NCBI RefSeq assembly: GCF_009793335.1
Contig: NZ_WING01000001.1
Coordinates: forward strand, 5,208,001 to 5,272,000
Reading direction: 5' to 3'
Length of the DNA stretch: 64,000 bases
Source: Actinomadura sp. J1-007
GTDB taxonomy: Bacteria > Actinomycetota > Actinomycetes > Streptosporangiales > Streptosporangiaceae
Part shown: positions 17,361 to 25,942 of the stretch, piece by piece
How positions within the stretch are numbered: position 1 is the stretch's first letter
Layout of the letters: every line of letters begins with the position of its first letter
Position numbers and translations under genes: made by a program
Notes under the pieces: generated by a model
What the model saw: only the letters and a program-made list of their open reading frames with translations
The model's database searches: none
Told to the model about the DNA's origin: nothing

Positions 17361-17963
17361 TCATCCGAGGGGCTTGGGAGCGCCCTTGGCGCCGCCGCCC
17401 TTGCCCCACTTCAGGACCTCGTACTTCAGGCCGTTGATGTGGCCCTGCGAGGTGCCGGTGTCGTACTTGCTGCTCGGCTTCTTGCCGTCCACGAGGTGGC
17501 GGAAGGTGTAGGTGTCCAGGTCCAGCATGACGCCCCGGTGGGACGGCTCGCCCGGACCGCGGTCACCGACGAACCCGGTGACGCTCCGGCCGTTGTAGGA
17601 CACCTTGACCTTGGTGTTCAGCGGCCAGCTCGGGCTGGCGAACAGGCCCTTCTGCATCGGCTTGCCGCTCGCCGGGGCACCGGTGTCGCCGTTCACCGAC
17701 GAACCGTCGTCCCAGAAGTACGACGCCTTGGTCTTGCCGCTGTAGACGGCCTTGCTGTGCTTGGCGGGCGCGGCCTTCTCGACGGCCTTGTGGCCGTGGC
17801 CCTTGTGGCGGGCGGTGTGCTCGACCGCGGCGGCGGGCGCCTTGGCCTGCGTGGTCTGGTCCGGGGTGGCGTTGCTCGCGGCGGCCACGCCAGCGGCGAG
17901 GGTGCCGGCGAGGCAGCTACCGGTGACGGCGGTCAGGGCGAGGTTCAGGGCACGGGTGTTCAT
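17361..17963 (-). CDS. Secreted RlpA-like double-psi beta-barrel protein
   Basis: 200 residues: Sec signal peptide (MNTRALNLALTAVTGSCLAG, then LAAGVAAAS), a His/Lys/Ala-rich linker (residues 30-75), then a small domain with KASYFWDDGSSVNGDTG, VKVSYNGRSVTGFVGDRGPG and RGVMLDLDTYTFRHL. The DRGP...LDLD pattern is that of RlpA-like double-psi beta-barrels, which bind or cleave peptidoglycan glycan strands or are related to expansins. Start at 17963 is supported by AAAGGAA. A long GC-structured leader of about 240 nt precedes it. Enzymatic activity is inference. Confidence 0.7.
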   Translation of the reverse strand: MNTRALNLALTAVTGSCLAGTLAAGVAAASNATPDQTTQAKAPAAAVEHTARHKGHGHKAVEKAAPAKHSKAVYSGKTKASYFWDDGSSVNGDTGAPASGKPMQKGLFASPSWPLNTKVKVSYNGRSVTGFVGDRGPGEPSHRGVMLDLDTYTFRHLVDGKKPSSKYDTGTSQGHINGLKYEVLKWGKGGGAKGAPKPLG

Positions 17964-18230
17964 GGCGATTCCTTTGCGTCGGCTTATCGGGAGCGCCGTT
18001 CCGGTGCCGGGCACGCGAACGCCTGGGTCCGGTGCGTGGCTTGAGGGGGAACGGCACCGAGCCGCTGAGGGGCTCGGGGTAAGACCGCCGTGAAGGAGTC
18101 CGCTGGAAGGGACGGCCGCGACGCGGCTCGAAGGGATCCCGCCTACAGGGCGGGCCACGACGGTTCTCGTTCAGCGGGGTCAAGGGCGCGTGACCCTGAC
18201 CTTGCGTTAATTACATCCGCTGATACCAAG
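17964..18230 (-). promoter_or_regulatory. Long structured leader upstream of the RlpA-like gene
   Basis: Between the ATG at 17963 and an AT-rich promoter-like patch (18205-18235, containing TAATTA on the minus strand) lies a 240-nt leader with strong hairpins: 18057-18063 with 18071-18077 (CCGAGCC stem) and 18138-18143 with 18149-18154 (CCCGCC stem). Leaders of actinobacterial cell-wall remodelling genes often hold a c-di-AMP riboswitch, but I could not find that switch's conserved core here. Confidence 0.4.
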
Positions 18231-18435
18231 ACAACGCCAAAGCGTGCTCACATATACCCGGCCCTAGGTAGATCTTTTTTCCCGGCACCATGCCGACGCG
18301 TGATTCGGCGGCAGGGCCTGCGATCCGGCCGCCCGGTGCGCCCAGGGCCTCCCTGGGGAGCCCCGCCCCCGCCCTTGTACGGCACGGGCCCGCGGGCGGC
18401 CCGGACCGCTCGGCGGCCCGAGGGGACCGGGCCGT
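18231..18435. other. Intergenic region between divergent RlpA-like and MFS genes
   Basis: About 200 bp without a gene. It contains an AT-rich patch with a six-T run (18275-18280) and GC-rich inverted segments; no clear function. Confidence 0.35.
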
Positions 18436-18476
18436 TTGACTTCCCTTGGACTAGAGCCACATACTCCCGTTATAAC
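18436..18476 (+). promoter_or_regulatory. Promoter region of the MFS transporter gene
   Basis: TTGACT at 18436-18441 and CATACT at 18460-18465 are 18 bases apart; alternatively TTGGAC at 18446-18451 with TATAAC at 18471-18476 (19 bases). The AAAGGAG ribosome site of the MFS gene follows at 18483-18490. Confidence 0.45.
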
Positions 18477-18500
18477 TTCTAACAAAGGAGATGGGTTCTT

Positions 18501-19822
18501 GTGGAGAGAGTCGTGGTCGCGCCCGCGCGGACCGGCGGGGCCGTTCTCGGGCTGCTGGCCGCCTCCCAGTTCCTGGTGGCGCTGAACACCTCGATCGTCA
18601 ACGTGGCGCTGCCCGCCATCGGCGACGACCTGGCGCTCTCGCCCGCCGGGCTGTCGTGGGTCGTGAACGCCTACCTGGTCGCGTTCGGCGCGCTGCTGCT
18701 GGTCGGCGGCCGGATCGCGGACGTGCACGGGAGGCGGCGGACCCTGCTCGCGGGCTCGGGCTGTTCGCCGCGGGCTCGGTCGCCGCGTCCGTCCCCGCCG
18801 GGGCGGGCCTGCTGATCGCGGCGCGCGCCGTCCAGGGGACGGGGGCGGCCGTGCTGTCCCCGGCGGCGCTGGCGATCGTGCTGGCGCTGTACCCGGCGGG
18901 GCCCGCGCGCGGCAGGGCGCTCGGCGTGTGGGGCTCGGTGTCGGCGGCGGGAGGCGCGGCGGGCGTGCTGCTCAGCGGGGTGCTGACCGACCTGCTCGGC
19001 TGGTGGGCGATCTTCGCGGTGAGCGTCCCGGTCGCCCTGGCCGCGCTGGTCCTCGTGCCCCGCCTCGTCCCGTCCGACGGGGCCCGCCGGGGCGGGACCC
19101 TCGACCTGCCGGGCGCGGTGACCGTGACGCTCGGCCTGCTGGCGGTCGTCTACGGGCTCGGCAGGGGCGGCCCGGCCGCGCTCGGCGCCGGGGCCGTGCT
19201 GCTCGCGGCGTTCGCCGTGATCGAGCGCCGGGCCGCCGACCCGCTCGTGCCGCCGGGCCTGCTGCGCGTCGCCAGGGTGGCCTCCGGCAACGCGGCGATG
19301 CTGCTGCTCGGCATGGTGTGGGTCGCCACCTTCTTCTTCCTGCCGCTCTACCAGCAGCGGGTGCTCGGCTACTCGCCGCTCGCCACCGGGATCACCCAGC
19401 TCCCGCTGGCGCTGGCGCTGATGGCCGCGCCGCTCGCCGCCGGACGGCTGCGCGGCACGCTCGTCCCCGGCCTGCTGGTCCTCGCCGCGGGCCTCGCCTG
19501 GCTGTCCCGCGTGCCCGCCGACGGGACGTTCCTCGTGGACCTGCTCGGGCCGACCGTCCTGATCGGCGGGGGACTCGGGCTCGCGTTCGTGCCGCTGACC
19601 GCGCTCGGCGTCGCGGGCGTCCCCGCCGAACGGTCCGGGGTCGCGAGCGGGCTGATCAACACCACCCGGCAGGTCGGCGGCGCGCTCGGCCTGTCCCTGC
19701 TCGCGTCGGTCGCGGACCTCGCCCCGTCCGACCGGCTCGGCTACCGCGACGCTTTCCTCGGCGCGGCGGCCATCTCGGTCCTCGCGGCGGCCGTGGCGCT
19801 CCTCAAGGGGCGCAGGCCGTGA
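18501..19822 (+). CDS. MFS drug-export transporter (DHA2/EmrB-QacA-like), frameshifted
   Basis: About 440 residues with 12-14 predicted membrane helices. The N-terminus has motif D1 (ALNTSIVNVALPAIGDDL) and motif A (GGRIADVHGRRRTL), then motif C-like RAVQGTGAAVLSPAALAIV and SAAGGAAGVLLSGVLTDLLG, typical of proton-driven drug exporters. One G is missing in the run at 18751-18753: LLAG continues as LGLFAAGSVAAS in the next frame. GTG at 18501 is chosen because AAAGGAG lies 10 bases upstream. No regulator gene is adjacent; substrate unknown. Confidence 0.82.
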
Positions 19823-19879
19823 CCGGGCCCGCCGCCCGCGCCCTGGACGGCCTGATCATCCTTCGTTAGTTTGCGACGC

Positions 19880-20982
19880 ATGAACCCGATGAGGGCGTTG
19901 GTCCGGAAGACGGTGCTCGCCGTGACGGCCGGGGCGGTGGCCGCGGCGCCCCTGGCGGTACCGGCGGCGGCCCAGGCGCGGGAACGGCCCGCGGGCTCCG
20001 CCTCGCACGTCCGCCCGGGGTGGCGGCTCACGCCGACCGGGACGGATTCGCGCCTGCGCGGGCTCGCGGCGGTCGGCCGGAAGGTCGCCTGGGCGGCGGG
20101 CAGCGGCGGGACCGTGCTGCGCACCACCGACGCCGGGCGCACGTGGCGGCGGGTCGGCCCGCCCGGCACGGAGGGCCTGGAGTTCCGCGACGTCGAGGCG
20201 TTCGACGCGCGGCGCGCCGTGGTGCTGGCCATCGGGGAGGGCGACGCGTCCCGCGTCTACCGGACCTCCGACGGGGCCGCACCTGGACGCTCGGCTTCAG
20301 CAACGACGACCCGCGCGCGTTCTACGACTGCCTCACGTTCTCCGACCCCCGGCACGGGCTGGCCGTCAGCGACCCCGTGGACGGGCGGTTCCGGCTGATC
20401 GCCACCGCGGACGCCGGACGCACCTGGCGGGTCCTGCCGAACGCGGGCATGCCCGCCGCGCTGGCGGGCGAGGCGGCCTTCGCCGCCAGCGGCCAGTGCC
20501 TGGTCGCCCACGGGAAGCGGGACGTGTGGCTGGCCACCGGAGGCGCGTCCCGCTCGCGGGTGTTCCACTCCCGCGACCGCGGGCTCACCTGGACGGTCGC
20601 CGACACCCCGCTGCCGAGCGGCCCGTCGCAGGGCGTGTTCGGCGTCGCGTTCCGCGACTCCCGGCACGGCATCGCCGTGGGCGGCGACTACCAGCCGGGA
20701 CGGCCGTCCCCGTCCGCCGCCGCGACGACGAGCGACGGCGGCCGTACGTGGCGTCCCGCGCCCCGTCCTCCGGCCGAGTACCGCTCGGGCGTGGTCTGGC
20801 CGGTGTACGCGGGCCCGGCCGCGCTCGCCGTCGGCCCGACGGGCAGCGACGCCACCCTCAACGCCGGCCGCTCCTGGACCCGCTTCGACACCGGCTCGTA
20901 CGACACCGTGGACTGCGCGTCCGACGGCGGCTGCTGGGCGGCGGGAGAGCACGGCCGCGCCGCGAGGCTCACCCTCCGCTGA
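19880..20982 (+). CDS. Secreted BNR/sialidase-fold repeat protein, frameshifted
   Basis: About 367 residues: signal peptide (MNPMRALVRKTVLAVTAG, Ala-rich cleavage site) then repeated GRTW-containing blades: TTDAGRTWRRVG, TADAGRTWRVLP, SRDRGLTWTVAD, TSDGGRTWRPAP and LNAGRSWTRF. These are BNR (Asp-box) repeats of a six-bladed propeller, as in Ycf48/sialidase-like 'oxidoreductase' proteins. No catalytic sialidase residues can be assigned. One G missing in the run at 20273-20276 breaks RTSDGG/RTWTLGFSNDD. No ribosome site is visible; a TAGTTT seven bases before the ATG suggests a leaderless transcript. Confidence 0.72.
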
Positions 20983-20990
20983 CCCGCGCG

Positions 20991-21018
20991 GGGCCCCGCG
21001 CCCGGAGGCGCGGGGCCC
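20991..21018. terminator. Bidirectional terminator between convergent genes
   Basis: GGGCCCCGCGCC (20991-21002), a CGGA tetraloop, and the exact complement at 21007-21018, between the BNR gene and chitinase 1. Confidence 0.75.
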
Positions 21019-21035
21019 GCTGCCGGGAACGGCGG

Positions 21036-22609
21036 TTACGGCAGGGTGTTCAGGTGCGGGCGGACGGTCTTGGCGAAGCCGCCGCCGTTCGTGACGTCCC
21101 AGTTGATGGACCACGTCATCGCGCCCCGGATGTCGGGATAGGTGCGCGACGGCTTGAACGTTCCGCAGCCGGTGCCCTTGGCCAGGCAGTCCAGGGCGTT
21201 GTTGACCATGGACGGGGAGACCACGCCGCCGCCCGCCGCGCCCGGCCCGGCGGGCAGGCCCAGCGCCACCTGGTCGGCCCGCAGCCCGTTCTCCAGCTGG
21301 ATGCAGGCCAGCCCGGTCATGAAGTCGACCGTGCCCTGCCCGTACACCTTCTGGTCGCAGCCGAGCATCGCGCCGGAGTTGTAGTACTGCATGTGGACGA
21401 CGGTGAGGATGTCCTTGATCTTCAGCGCGAGCTGGAAGTAGGACGCGCCGGTGGACTGCATGTCGAGCGTCTGCGGCGCCATCGTGATGATCAGGTCGGC
21501 GCCCGACCTGGACCGCAGGTCGCGGAGCGCCTGCGCCATGTAGGTCGGGTTCAGCCCGTTCTCCAGGTCGATGTCGACGCCGTCGAACCCGTACTCGGTC
21601 ATCAGGCCGTGCACCGAGGTGGCGAACGCCGTGGCGGACGAGCCGTCCCCGACCCGGATGGCGCCCTTCTCGCCGCCGACCGACAGGATGACCTTTCTGC
21701 CCTTGGCGTGCAGCGCCGCCACGTCGGCCTTGAACTGCGCGTCGGTGTAGCCGCCGACCGCCGTGGACAGCCCCGGGTCCACCCGGAACGAGACCTCGCC
21801 GGCGCGGCCCGTCGCCTCACCGAACGCCACCGCGACCAGGTCGTACTGGTCGGGCACCTCCGACAGCTTCAGCTCGCGGGCCGGGTTCTCGAAGTTGTGC
21901 CAGTAGCCCGTGAGGAAGTGCTTGGGGAGCGGGCCCGTGGCGCACCCGCTGGTCGTCCCGGTCGCGGCCGTGCTCGCGGCCGACTCCCCGGTGTCGTTGT
22001 ACGCCTTGACCGTGTAGCTGTGGGTCGAGCACTTCTCCAGCCCCGACAGCGTCGCGGTCGTGCCGTTCACGGTGGCCCGCAGCGCGGAGCCCTCGTAGAC
22101 GCGGTACCCGGTCGGCGTGCCGCTGCCGGCCGTCCACGCCAGGGTCAGGGACGTGTCCGTACGGCCCGTCACGCTGGGGAGCCCGGCGTCCCGAGGCCGC
22201 CCGGCACGCCGCCCGCGCACGGCTGCCCGTTGAACGCGCAGTTCTCCGGAGCGCCCGGGCCCGTACCGGTGAACCCGAACGTCACCGACTTGCCCGGCGC
22301 GATCACGGCGTTGTAGTCGCGGTTGCGGAAGGTCTGGTGGGAGCCCTTCGCGGTGAGCAGGGCGTCCCAGTACGCCCCGAGGCTCGTCCCGGACGGCAGG
22401 TCGAAGTCGACCGTCCACCCGTTGATCGCTGTGTCGGAGCCGTTGGTGAGGGTGAACCTGCCCTCCCACCCCGAACCCCAGTCGGCGGGCTTGGCGAACG
22501 TCGCGGTCGGGGCGTCGGCCTGGGCGTCGGCACGGGCGTCGGCGCGGGCGCCGGCCGGGACGAGGAGCACGATGAGAAGCGCCGCGAGGACGCTGAGGAC
22601 AGAACGCAA
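21036..22609 (-). CDS. Secreted GH18 chitinase with CBM2 and FnIII domains, frameshifted
   Basis: About 524 residues: signal peptide (residues 1-24), CBM2 cellulose/chitin-binding domain (residues 33-135; TFAKPADWGSGWEGRFTLTN, INGWTVDFDLPSG, APGKSVTFGFTGTG), FnIII domain (150-235; VTGRTDTSLTLAW, GYRVYEG, SYTVKAYND) and a GH18 catalytic barrel with FDGVDIDLE carrying the DxxDxDxE catalytic motif and MAPQTL, MQYYNS subsites. It hydrolyses chitin outside the cell. One base missing in the G run at 22176-22179 separates CBM2 from FnIII. TTG start at 22609 with GGAG six bases upstream. The promoter carries the same AGGAA-N3-TTCCT box as the LPMO and chitinase 2. Confidence 0.9.
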
Positions 22610-22678
22610 GACTCACTCCATGGGCAGGGTGGGAAGCCGGCGGAATTCCCCCGAACCCCGAGTCAGCGCGACAAGAAC

Positions 22679-22691
22679 AGGAAGGTTTCCT
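22679..22691 (-). promoter_or_regulatory. Operator of chitinase 1 (AGGAA-N3-TTCCT box)
   Basis: Inverted repeat AGGAA-GGT-TTCCT. On the minus strand it lies about 14 bases downstream of a promoter TTGCCG-N17-TAACGT, so it would sit just after the transcription start. The same box occurs upstream of the LPMO (34230-34250) and chitinase 2 (35255-35269). Confidence 0.6.
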
Positions 22692-22914
22692 ATCAATTTG
22701 AGAGCACGTTAACCAGCGATTCCCCGCCCGGCAAGCCCTTCTCTCACCGCTCGCCGCCCGCCCCCGCCAACCACGGCAGGTGGGACGCCGAACCACCGCA
22801 AAGACCTCGTTTTCTTGGCACAAATCGCCAACGCCCCGCAATGGCGCCCGCGATCCGGGGAACGTTCGCCGCCACGGGGAAACGCGGACACGCGGACACG
22901 GAAGGGCCACCGAC

Positions 22915-23760
22915 ATGGCGGGAACGATCCTCATCACCGGAGCGGGCACCGGATTCGGCCAGGAGGTCGCGCTGCGCCTGGCCGCCGACGGGCACGACGT
23001 GATCGCGGGCGTCGAGATCGTCGCCCAGGTCGCCGCCGTACGCGCCGAGGCCGCGCGGCGCGGCGCGGCCCTGCGGGTCGAGAAGCTCGACGTCACCGAC
23101 CCCGGCGACCGGGAGAACGCCTGGACGTGGGACGTGGACGTCCTGCTCAACAACGCGGGCGTCTCCGAGGGCGGCGCCACGGCGGACATCCCCGCCGACC
23201 GCCTGCGCCGCCAGTTCGAGGCCAACGTCTTCGGCCCCGTCCTGCTCACCCAGGGCCTCGCCCGCCGGATGGCCGCCCGCCGCCGCGGCAGGATCGTCTT
23301 CATGTCATCGGTCGCGGGCCTGACGGTGGACCCGTTCACCGGCGCCTACGCCGCGTCCAAGCACGCCGTCGAGGCGTTCGCCGACGCCCTCGACCAGGAG
23401 CTCGCCGAGTTCGGCGTCACCGTCGCCACGATCAACCCGGGCCCGTTCCTCACCGGCTTCAACGACACCATGTTCGAGACCTGGAAGTCCTGGCGGGACG
23501 ACCCGTCCCAGCGGCTCTTCGACTACCCGGCACTCGCCTTCCCCCACGAGCAGTACGACCCGGAGCCCGTCTTCCAGAAGACGATCGAGGTCCTGCTGGG
23601 CGAGGACACCCGCTACCGGCACGTCCTGCCCGCCGAGATGGAGCCGCAGATCCGCGCCCAGACCGAGGCCCAGTGGGACCGGCGCCTCAACGACGGAAAC
23701 CGCCCGGACCTCGTCCAGAAGGCCCACGACATCACCCCCGCCACACCAGCCCGCCCCTGA
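22915..23760 (+). CDS. SDR family oxidoreductase
   Basis: 281 residues, classical short-chain dehydrogenase. NAD(P)-binding TILITGAGTGFGQEVA (TGxxxGxG), VDVLLNNAGVSE (NNAG), catalytic Ser in RIVFMSSVAGLT and the YAASKHAVEAFAD block with Tyr and Lys of the YxxxK motif. The C-terminal extension (AFPHEQYDPEPVFQKTIEVL) is typical of sub-families acting on larger hydrophobic substrates. ATG at 22915 is selected with GGAAGGG eight bases upstream. It is divergent from chitinase 1 but lacks the chitinolytic box near its own start, so common control is not indicated. Confidence 0.85.
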   Translation: MAGTILITGAGTGFGQEVALRLAADGHDVIAGVEIVAQVAAVRAEAARRGAALRVEKLDVTDPGDRENAWTWDVDVLLNNAGVSEGGATADIPADRLRRQFEANVFGPVLLTQGLARRMAARRRGRIVFMSSVAGLTVDPFTGAYAASKHAVEAFADALDQELAEFGVTVATINPGPFLTGFNDTMFETWKSWRDDPSQRLFDYPALAFPHEQYDPEPVFQKTIEVLLGEDTRYRHVLPAEMEPQIRAQTEAQWDRRLNDGNRPDLVQKAHDITPATPARP

Positions 23761-23906
23761 CCCTCGCGGATCCCGCCAATCCCGCGGCAGGGCCACGCCC
23801 CCCTGCCTGGAGCGCCACACCCACGCTCCGCCCCTGGAGCCCGTCTTCAGGCCATGGCTAACTGTAGGCGCACGGTAACTCTTCGTGAGAAAACGGAGGA
23901 TGACTC

Positions 23907-24065
23907 ATGTCTGCGAACTTCGAACCCCGCGACGCGGGAACCATCGACGCCGCCGCCCTGTCCGCGGTGCCGTCCGACGCCGTGACCTACCAGGCGGGCA
24001 CCTGTACCCGCTGCACGCACGGCGGCTACACGATCCTGTGCAGCGACTACAGCACCCGCGCCTGA
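23907..24065 (+). CDS. Candidate RiPP precursor peptide (52 aa), orphan
   Basis: A short gene with an excellent ribosome site (CGGAGGA six bases before ATG) encoding 52 residues. Residues 1-31 are acidic and Cys-free (MSANFEPRDAGTIDAAAL through DAVTYQAG); residues 32-52 are TCTRCTHGGYTILCSDYSTR plus a final Ala, with three Cys and six Ser/Thr. A Cys-free leader and a Cys/Ser/Thr-rich C-terminus is the layout of lanthipeptide-type or related ribosomal peptide precursors, and FEPRD loosely recalls leader recognition motifs. No modification enzyme, protease or exporter is adjacent, so the function is inference. A perfect 14-bp hairpin follows. Confidence 0.6.
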   Translation: MSANFEPRDAGTIDAAALSAVPSDAVTYQAGTCTRCTHGGYTILCSDYSTRA

Positions 24066-24090
24066 TCCGATAGCCCGGGACACGTGAGAC

Positions 24091-24134
24091 GCGCGTTGTC
24101 TACGCCCACCCCCGCTAACCCGTAGACAACGCGC
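24091..24134. terminator. Perfect 14-bp stem with 16-nt loop
   Basis: GCGCGTTGTCTACG (24091-24104) is exactly complementary to 24121-24134. It lies 25 bp after the small peptide gene and 55 bp before the stop of the convergent ATPase gene, so it likely terminates from both sides. Confidence 0.7.
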
Positions 24135-24189
24135 CCCCGGCTCCGCGGAGCGGCCGTCCCTCAGGCTCCGCGCCCACGTCGAATGCGCC

Positions 24190-24573
24190 TCAAGGCTTGA
24201 GCACGGCGAACACCACCTTGCCCGCGTCCCCGGCCAGCGGCCGAACGCCCCAGCACCGCGCGAGCCGCTCCACGACGAACAGGCCGCGCCCGGATTCACT
24301 GGTCAGCGCGGCCTCCCGGACGCCCGGCATTTCGAGCCCGGCGTCCTGCACCTCCAGCCACACCTCCCCCTCCTCGGTACGGCCCATCCGCACGGTCACC
24401 TCGCCGTGGTGGACGTACCGGATCGCGTTGGTGACGAGCTCACTCGCCACCAGGCACGGCACGTAGTCGTCCATCCCCCAGCGGCCCAGCATGAGCCGCA
24501 CGTGCCGGCGCACCTCCGACACGGCCTCCAGATCCCGCTTCACCACGATCTCGCCGTGCGCCGCTTCCGCCAT
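24190..24573 (-). CDS. ATP-binding anti-sigma/kinase-like protein (HATPase_c)
   Basis: 127 residues forming a GHKL ATPase like those of RsbW/SpoIIAB: N box SELVTNAIRYV, G1 box VQDAG and G2-like GRGLFVVERLARCWGV. There is no histidine phosphoacceptor domain. Such small ATPases occur next to XRE-DUF5753/DUF397 genes throughout actinomycetes (for example around whiJ and bldB-type loci). ATG at 24573 is chosen because GAGGAGAGG immediately precedes it; a longer frame exists. Divergent from the XRE gene, and probably acts on a sigma or anti-anti-sigma partner elsewhere. Confidence 0.85.
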   Translation of the reverse strand: MAEAAHGEIVVKRDLEAVSEVRRHVRLMLGRWGMDDYVPCLVASELVTNAIRYVHHGEVTVRMGRTEEGEVWLEVQDAGLEMPGVREAALTSESGRGLFVVERLARCWGVRPLAGDAGKVVFAVLKP

Positions 24574-24636
24574 CAGCCTCTCCTCACCGTCCGTGGCATA
24601 CGGCACACATTCAGCCACGTTCGAGCTTAGGATCTG

Positions 24637-24668
24637 CTTACCGTCCTCAAGTGGTAACAGGCGGTAAG
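24637..24668. promoter_or_regulatory. Inverted repeat in the ATPase/XRE divergent region
   Basis: CTTACCG (24637-24643) and CGGTAAG (24662-24668) are exact inverted repeats, with a further TGGTAA half-site at 24652-24657 between them. The spacing and the position between divergent starts fit an autoregulatory operator for the XRE protein. Confidence 0.45.
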
Positions 24669-24713
24669 TGCCAGGCAACGCGCGCAAGTTTCCAATCGGA
24701 GAATGTGATCACC

Positions 24714-25514
24714 ATGGCCGCACGGCGTCAGCGTTCGAAGGTGGCTCCCGCGCTCGTGGCCTTCGGCCGCCAGATGCGTCAGCGACGGGAGGCCAAGGGG
24801 CTCAAGCAGCAGACGATCGCTCACCTGACGCAGGTCAGCCCCGCGCAGGTGAGCCGCATCGAAAGCGGAAAGAAGCGGGCCACGCGCACGTTCGTGGAGA
24901 TCGTGGATGACTGCGTGGAGGCGGGCGGCTCCCTCATCAGCCTGTGGGAGGACCTGAACCGGGACGGCCATCCGATACCGCTCTGGTTCGACTGGCCGAA
25001 GGTGGAGTCGGACGCCGCGGAGCTGATCTCGTGGGAGCACACCATCGTGCCCGGACTGCTCCAGACCGTGGCCTACTCCCGCGCGTTCCTCGACACCGAC
25101 GAGGCCAGGGAAGCCCGCATCGCGCGGCAAAGCGTCCTGACGAGGGAGAGTCCGGCTCCTGTGGTCCTCGTGGCATTGCTGAGCGAGGCCGTCCTGCACC
25201 ACAAGGTGGGTTCCTCCGAGGTGATGCGCGAGCAGCTCGCCCACCTGCTCGCCATGAGCGAACTGCCCAACGTCACCGTCCAGATCGTGCGGAACAATGG
25301 CCGCCCGGCCGGAACGGGCGGCGCTTTCGTGGTGGCTACGATGGAAGACCGGAGCGAGGTCTCGTATCTGGAAACCACCGTGCGAGGCGTCACCACCGAC
25401 GATCCGGCCGACCTTGCCGCACTTTCGGATGTGCTGCGGGAGCTGCGTGCGAGGGCGCTTACAGAGGACATGTCGCGGGACGTGATGAGGGAGGCTTTGG
25501 AGAAATGGACTTGA
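24714..25514 (+). CDS. XRE-family transcriptional regulator with DUF5753 domain
   Basis: 266 residues. The N-terminal HTH (FGRQMRQRREAKGLKQQTIA, LTQVSPAQVSRIESGKKRA) is followed from about residue 85 by a DUF5753 domain (ELISWEHTIVPGLLQTVAYS, RQSVLTRESPAPVVLVALLS, NVTVQIVRNNGRPAGTGGAF, SYLETTVRGV). This is the WhiJ-like class of regulators, usually paired with a DUF397 protein, as here (10-bp overlap with the next gene). GGAGA lies 11 bases before ATG 24714; GTG 24705 is an alternative start. Its likely operator is the inverted repeat at 24637-24668. Confidence 0.9.
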   Translation: MAARRQRSKVAPALVAFGRQMRQRREAKGLKQQTIAHLTQVSPAQVSRIESGKKRATRTFVEIVDDCVEAGGSLISLWEDLNRDGHPIPLWFDWPKVESDAAELISWEHTIVPGLLQTVAYSRAFLDTDEAREARIARQSVLTRESPAPVVLVALLSEAVLHHKVGSSEVMREQLAHLLAMSELPNVTVQIVRNNGRPAGTGGAFVVATMEDRSEVSYLETTVRGVTTDDPADLAALSDVLRELRARALTEDMSRDVMREALEKWT

Positions 25515-25702
25515 GTGGTGTGACCTGGCGCAAGGCGAGCCGCAGTGGTGAGAATGGCGGCAACTGCGTTGAACTCGCTGAACTCGCCGGTCTCGATGGT
25601 GTGGTGGCGGTGCGTGACAGCAAGGACGCTGACGGTCCCGTTCTGTTGGTGCGTCCGGCAGCGCTGCGTGCGGCCGTGCTGGCAGCGTCAGCGACCAGGT
25701 GA
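25505..25702 (+). CDS. DUF397 family protein
   Basis: 65 residues, all DUF397: MDLSGVTWRKASRSGENGGN, CVELAEL, VAVRDSKDADGPVLLV and a short Ala-rich end. DUF397 proteins are small partners of XRE-DUF5753 regulators. The start overlaps the regulator's stop, so they are co-translated. The hairpin at 25726-25765 follows. Confidence 0.9.
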   Translation: MDLSGVTWRKASRSGENGGNCVELAELAGLDGVVAVRDSKDADGPVLLVRPAALRAAVLAASATR

Positions 25703-25725
25703 ACGAGGCGTAAGCGAGCCCCTCG

Positions 25726-25765
25726 GCCCTCTGCCCCTCCTGACCGGGGGACAGAGGGCTTTCTG
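25726..25765 (+). terminator. Rho-independent-like terminator after DUF397
   Basis: GCCCTCTG (25726-25733) pairs with CAGAGGGC (25752-25759), extended inside by CCCC/GGGG, and is followed by TTTCTG. It separates the XRE/DUF397 pair from the ESX-like locus. Confidence 0.7.
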
Positions 25766-25942
25766 CTGCCAGCTCGTTCCACCTCATGGCAACAGTTGCC
25801 AAAGAATCGAGCCGGATTGGGAGGACGTGTCTCGACCCGCTGGTTACGGGAGTGAGGAACGTTGTTCGGGTGATGGCTGGGGCGTTCTATGCCCCCTAGG
25901 CTTCCCAGGGACCTCATTCGACGGCGTGGAGTGGGCACGTCC

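Noticed and set aside
17964..18230. c-di-AMP (ydaO) riboswitch in front of the RlpA-like gene
   Set aside because: Expected from gene type, but the conserved GAGCGGGGGAACCCA and CCGUCAGCUAACC cores are not on the coding strand; a partial resemblance on the opposite strand has no downstream gene.
22600..22720. DasR-type operator at chitinase promoters
   Set aside because: No TGGTCTAGACCA-like sequence is visible at any of the three chitinolytic promoters; a different palindrome is shared instead.
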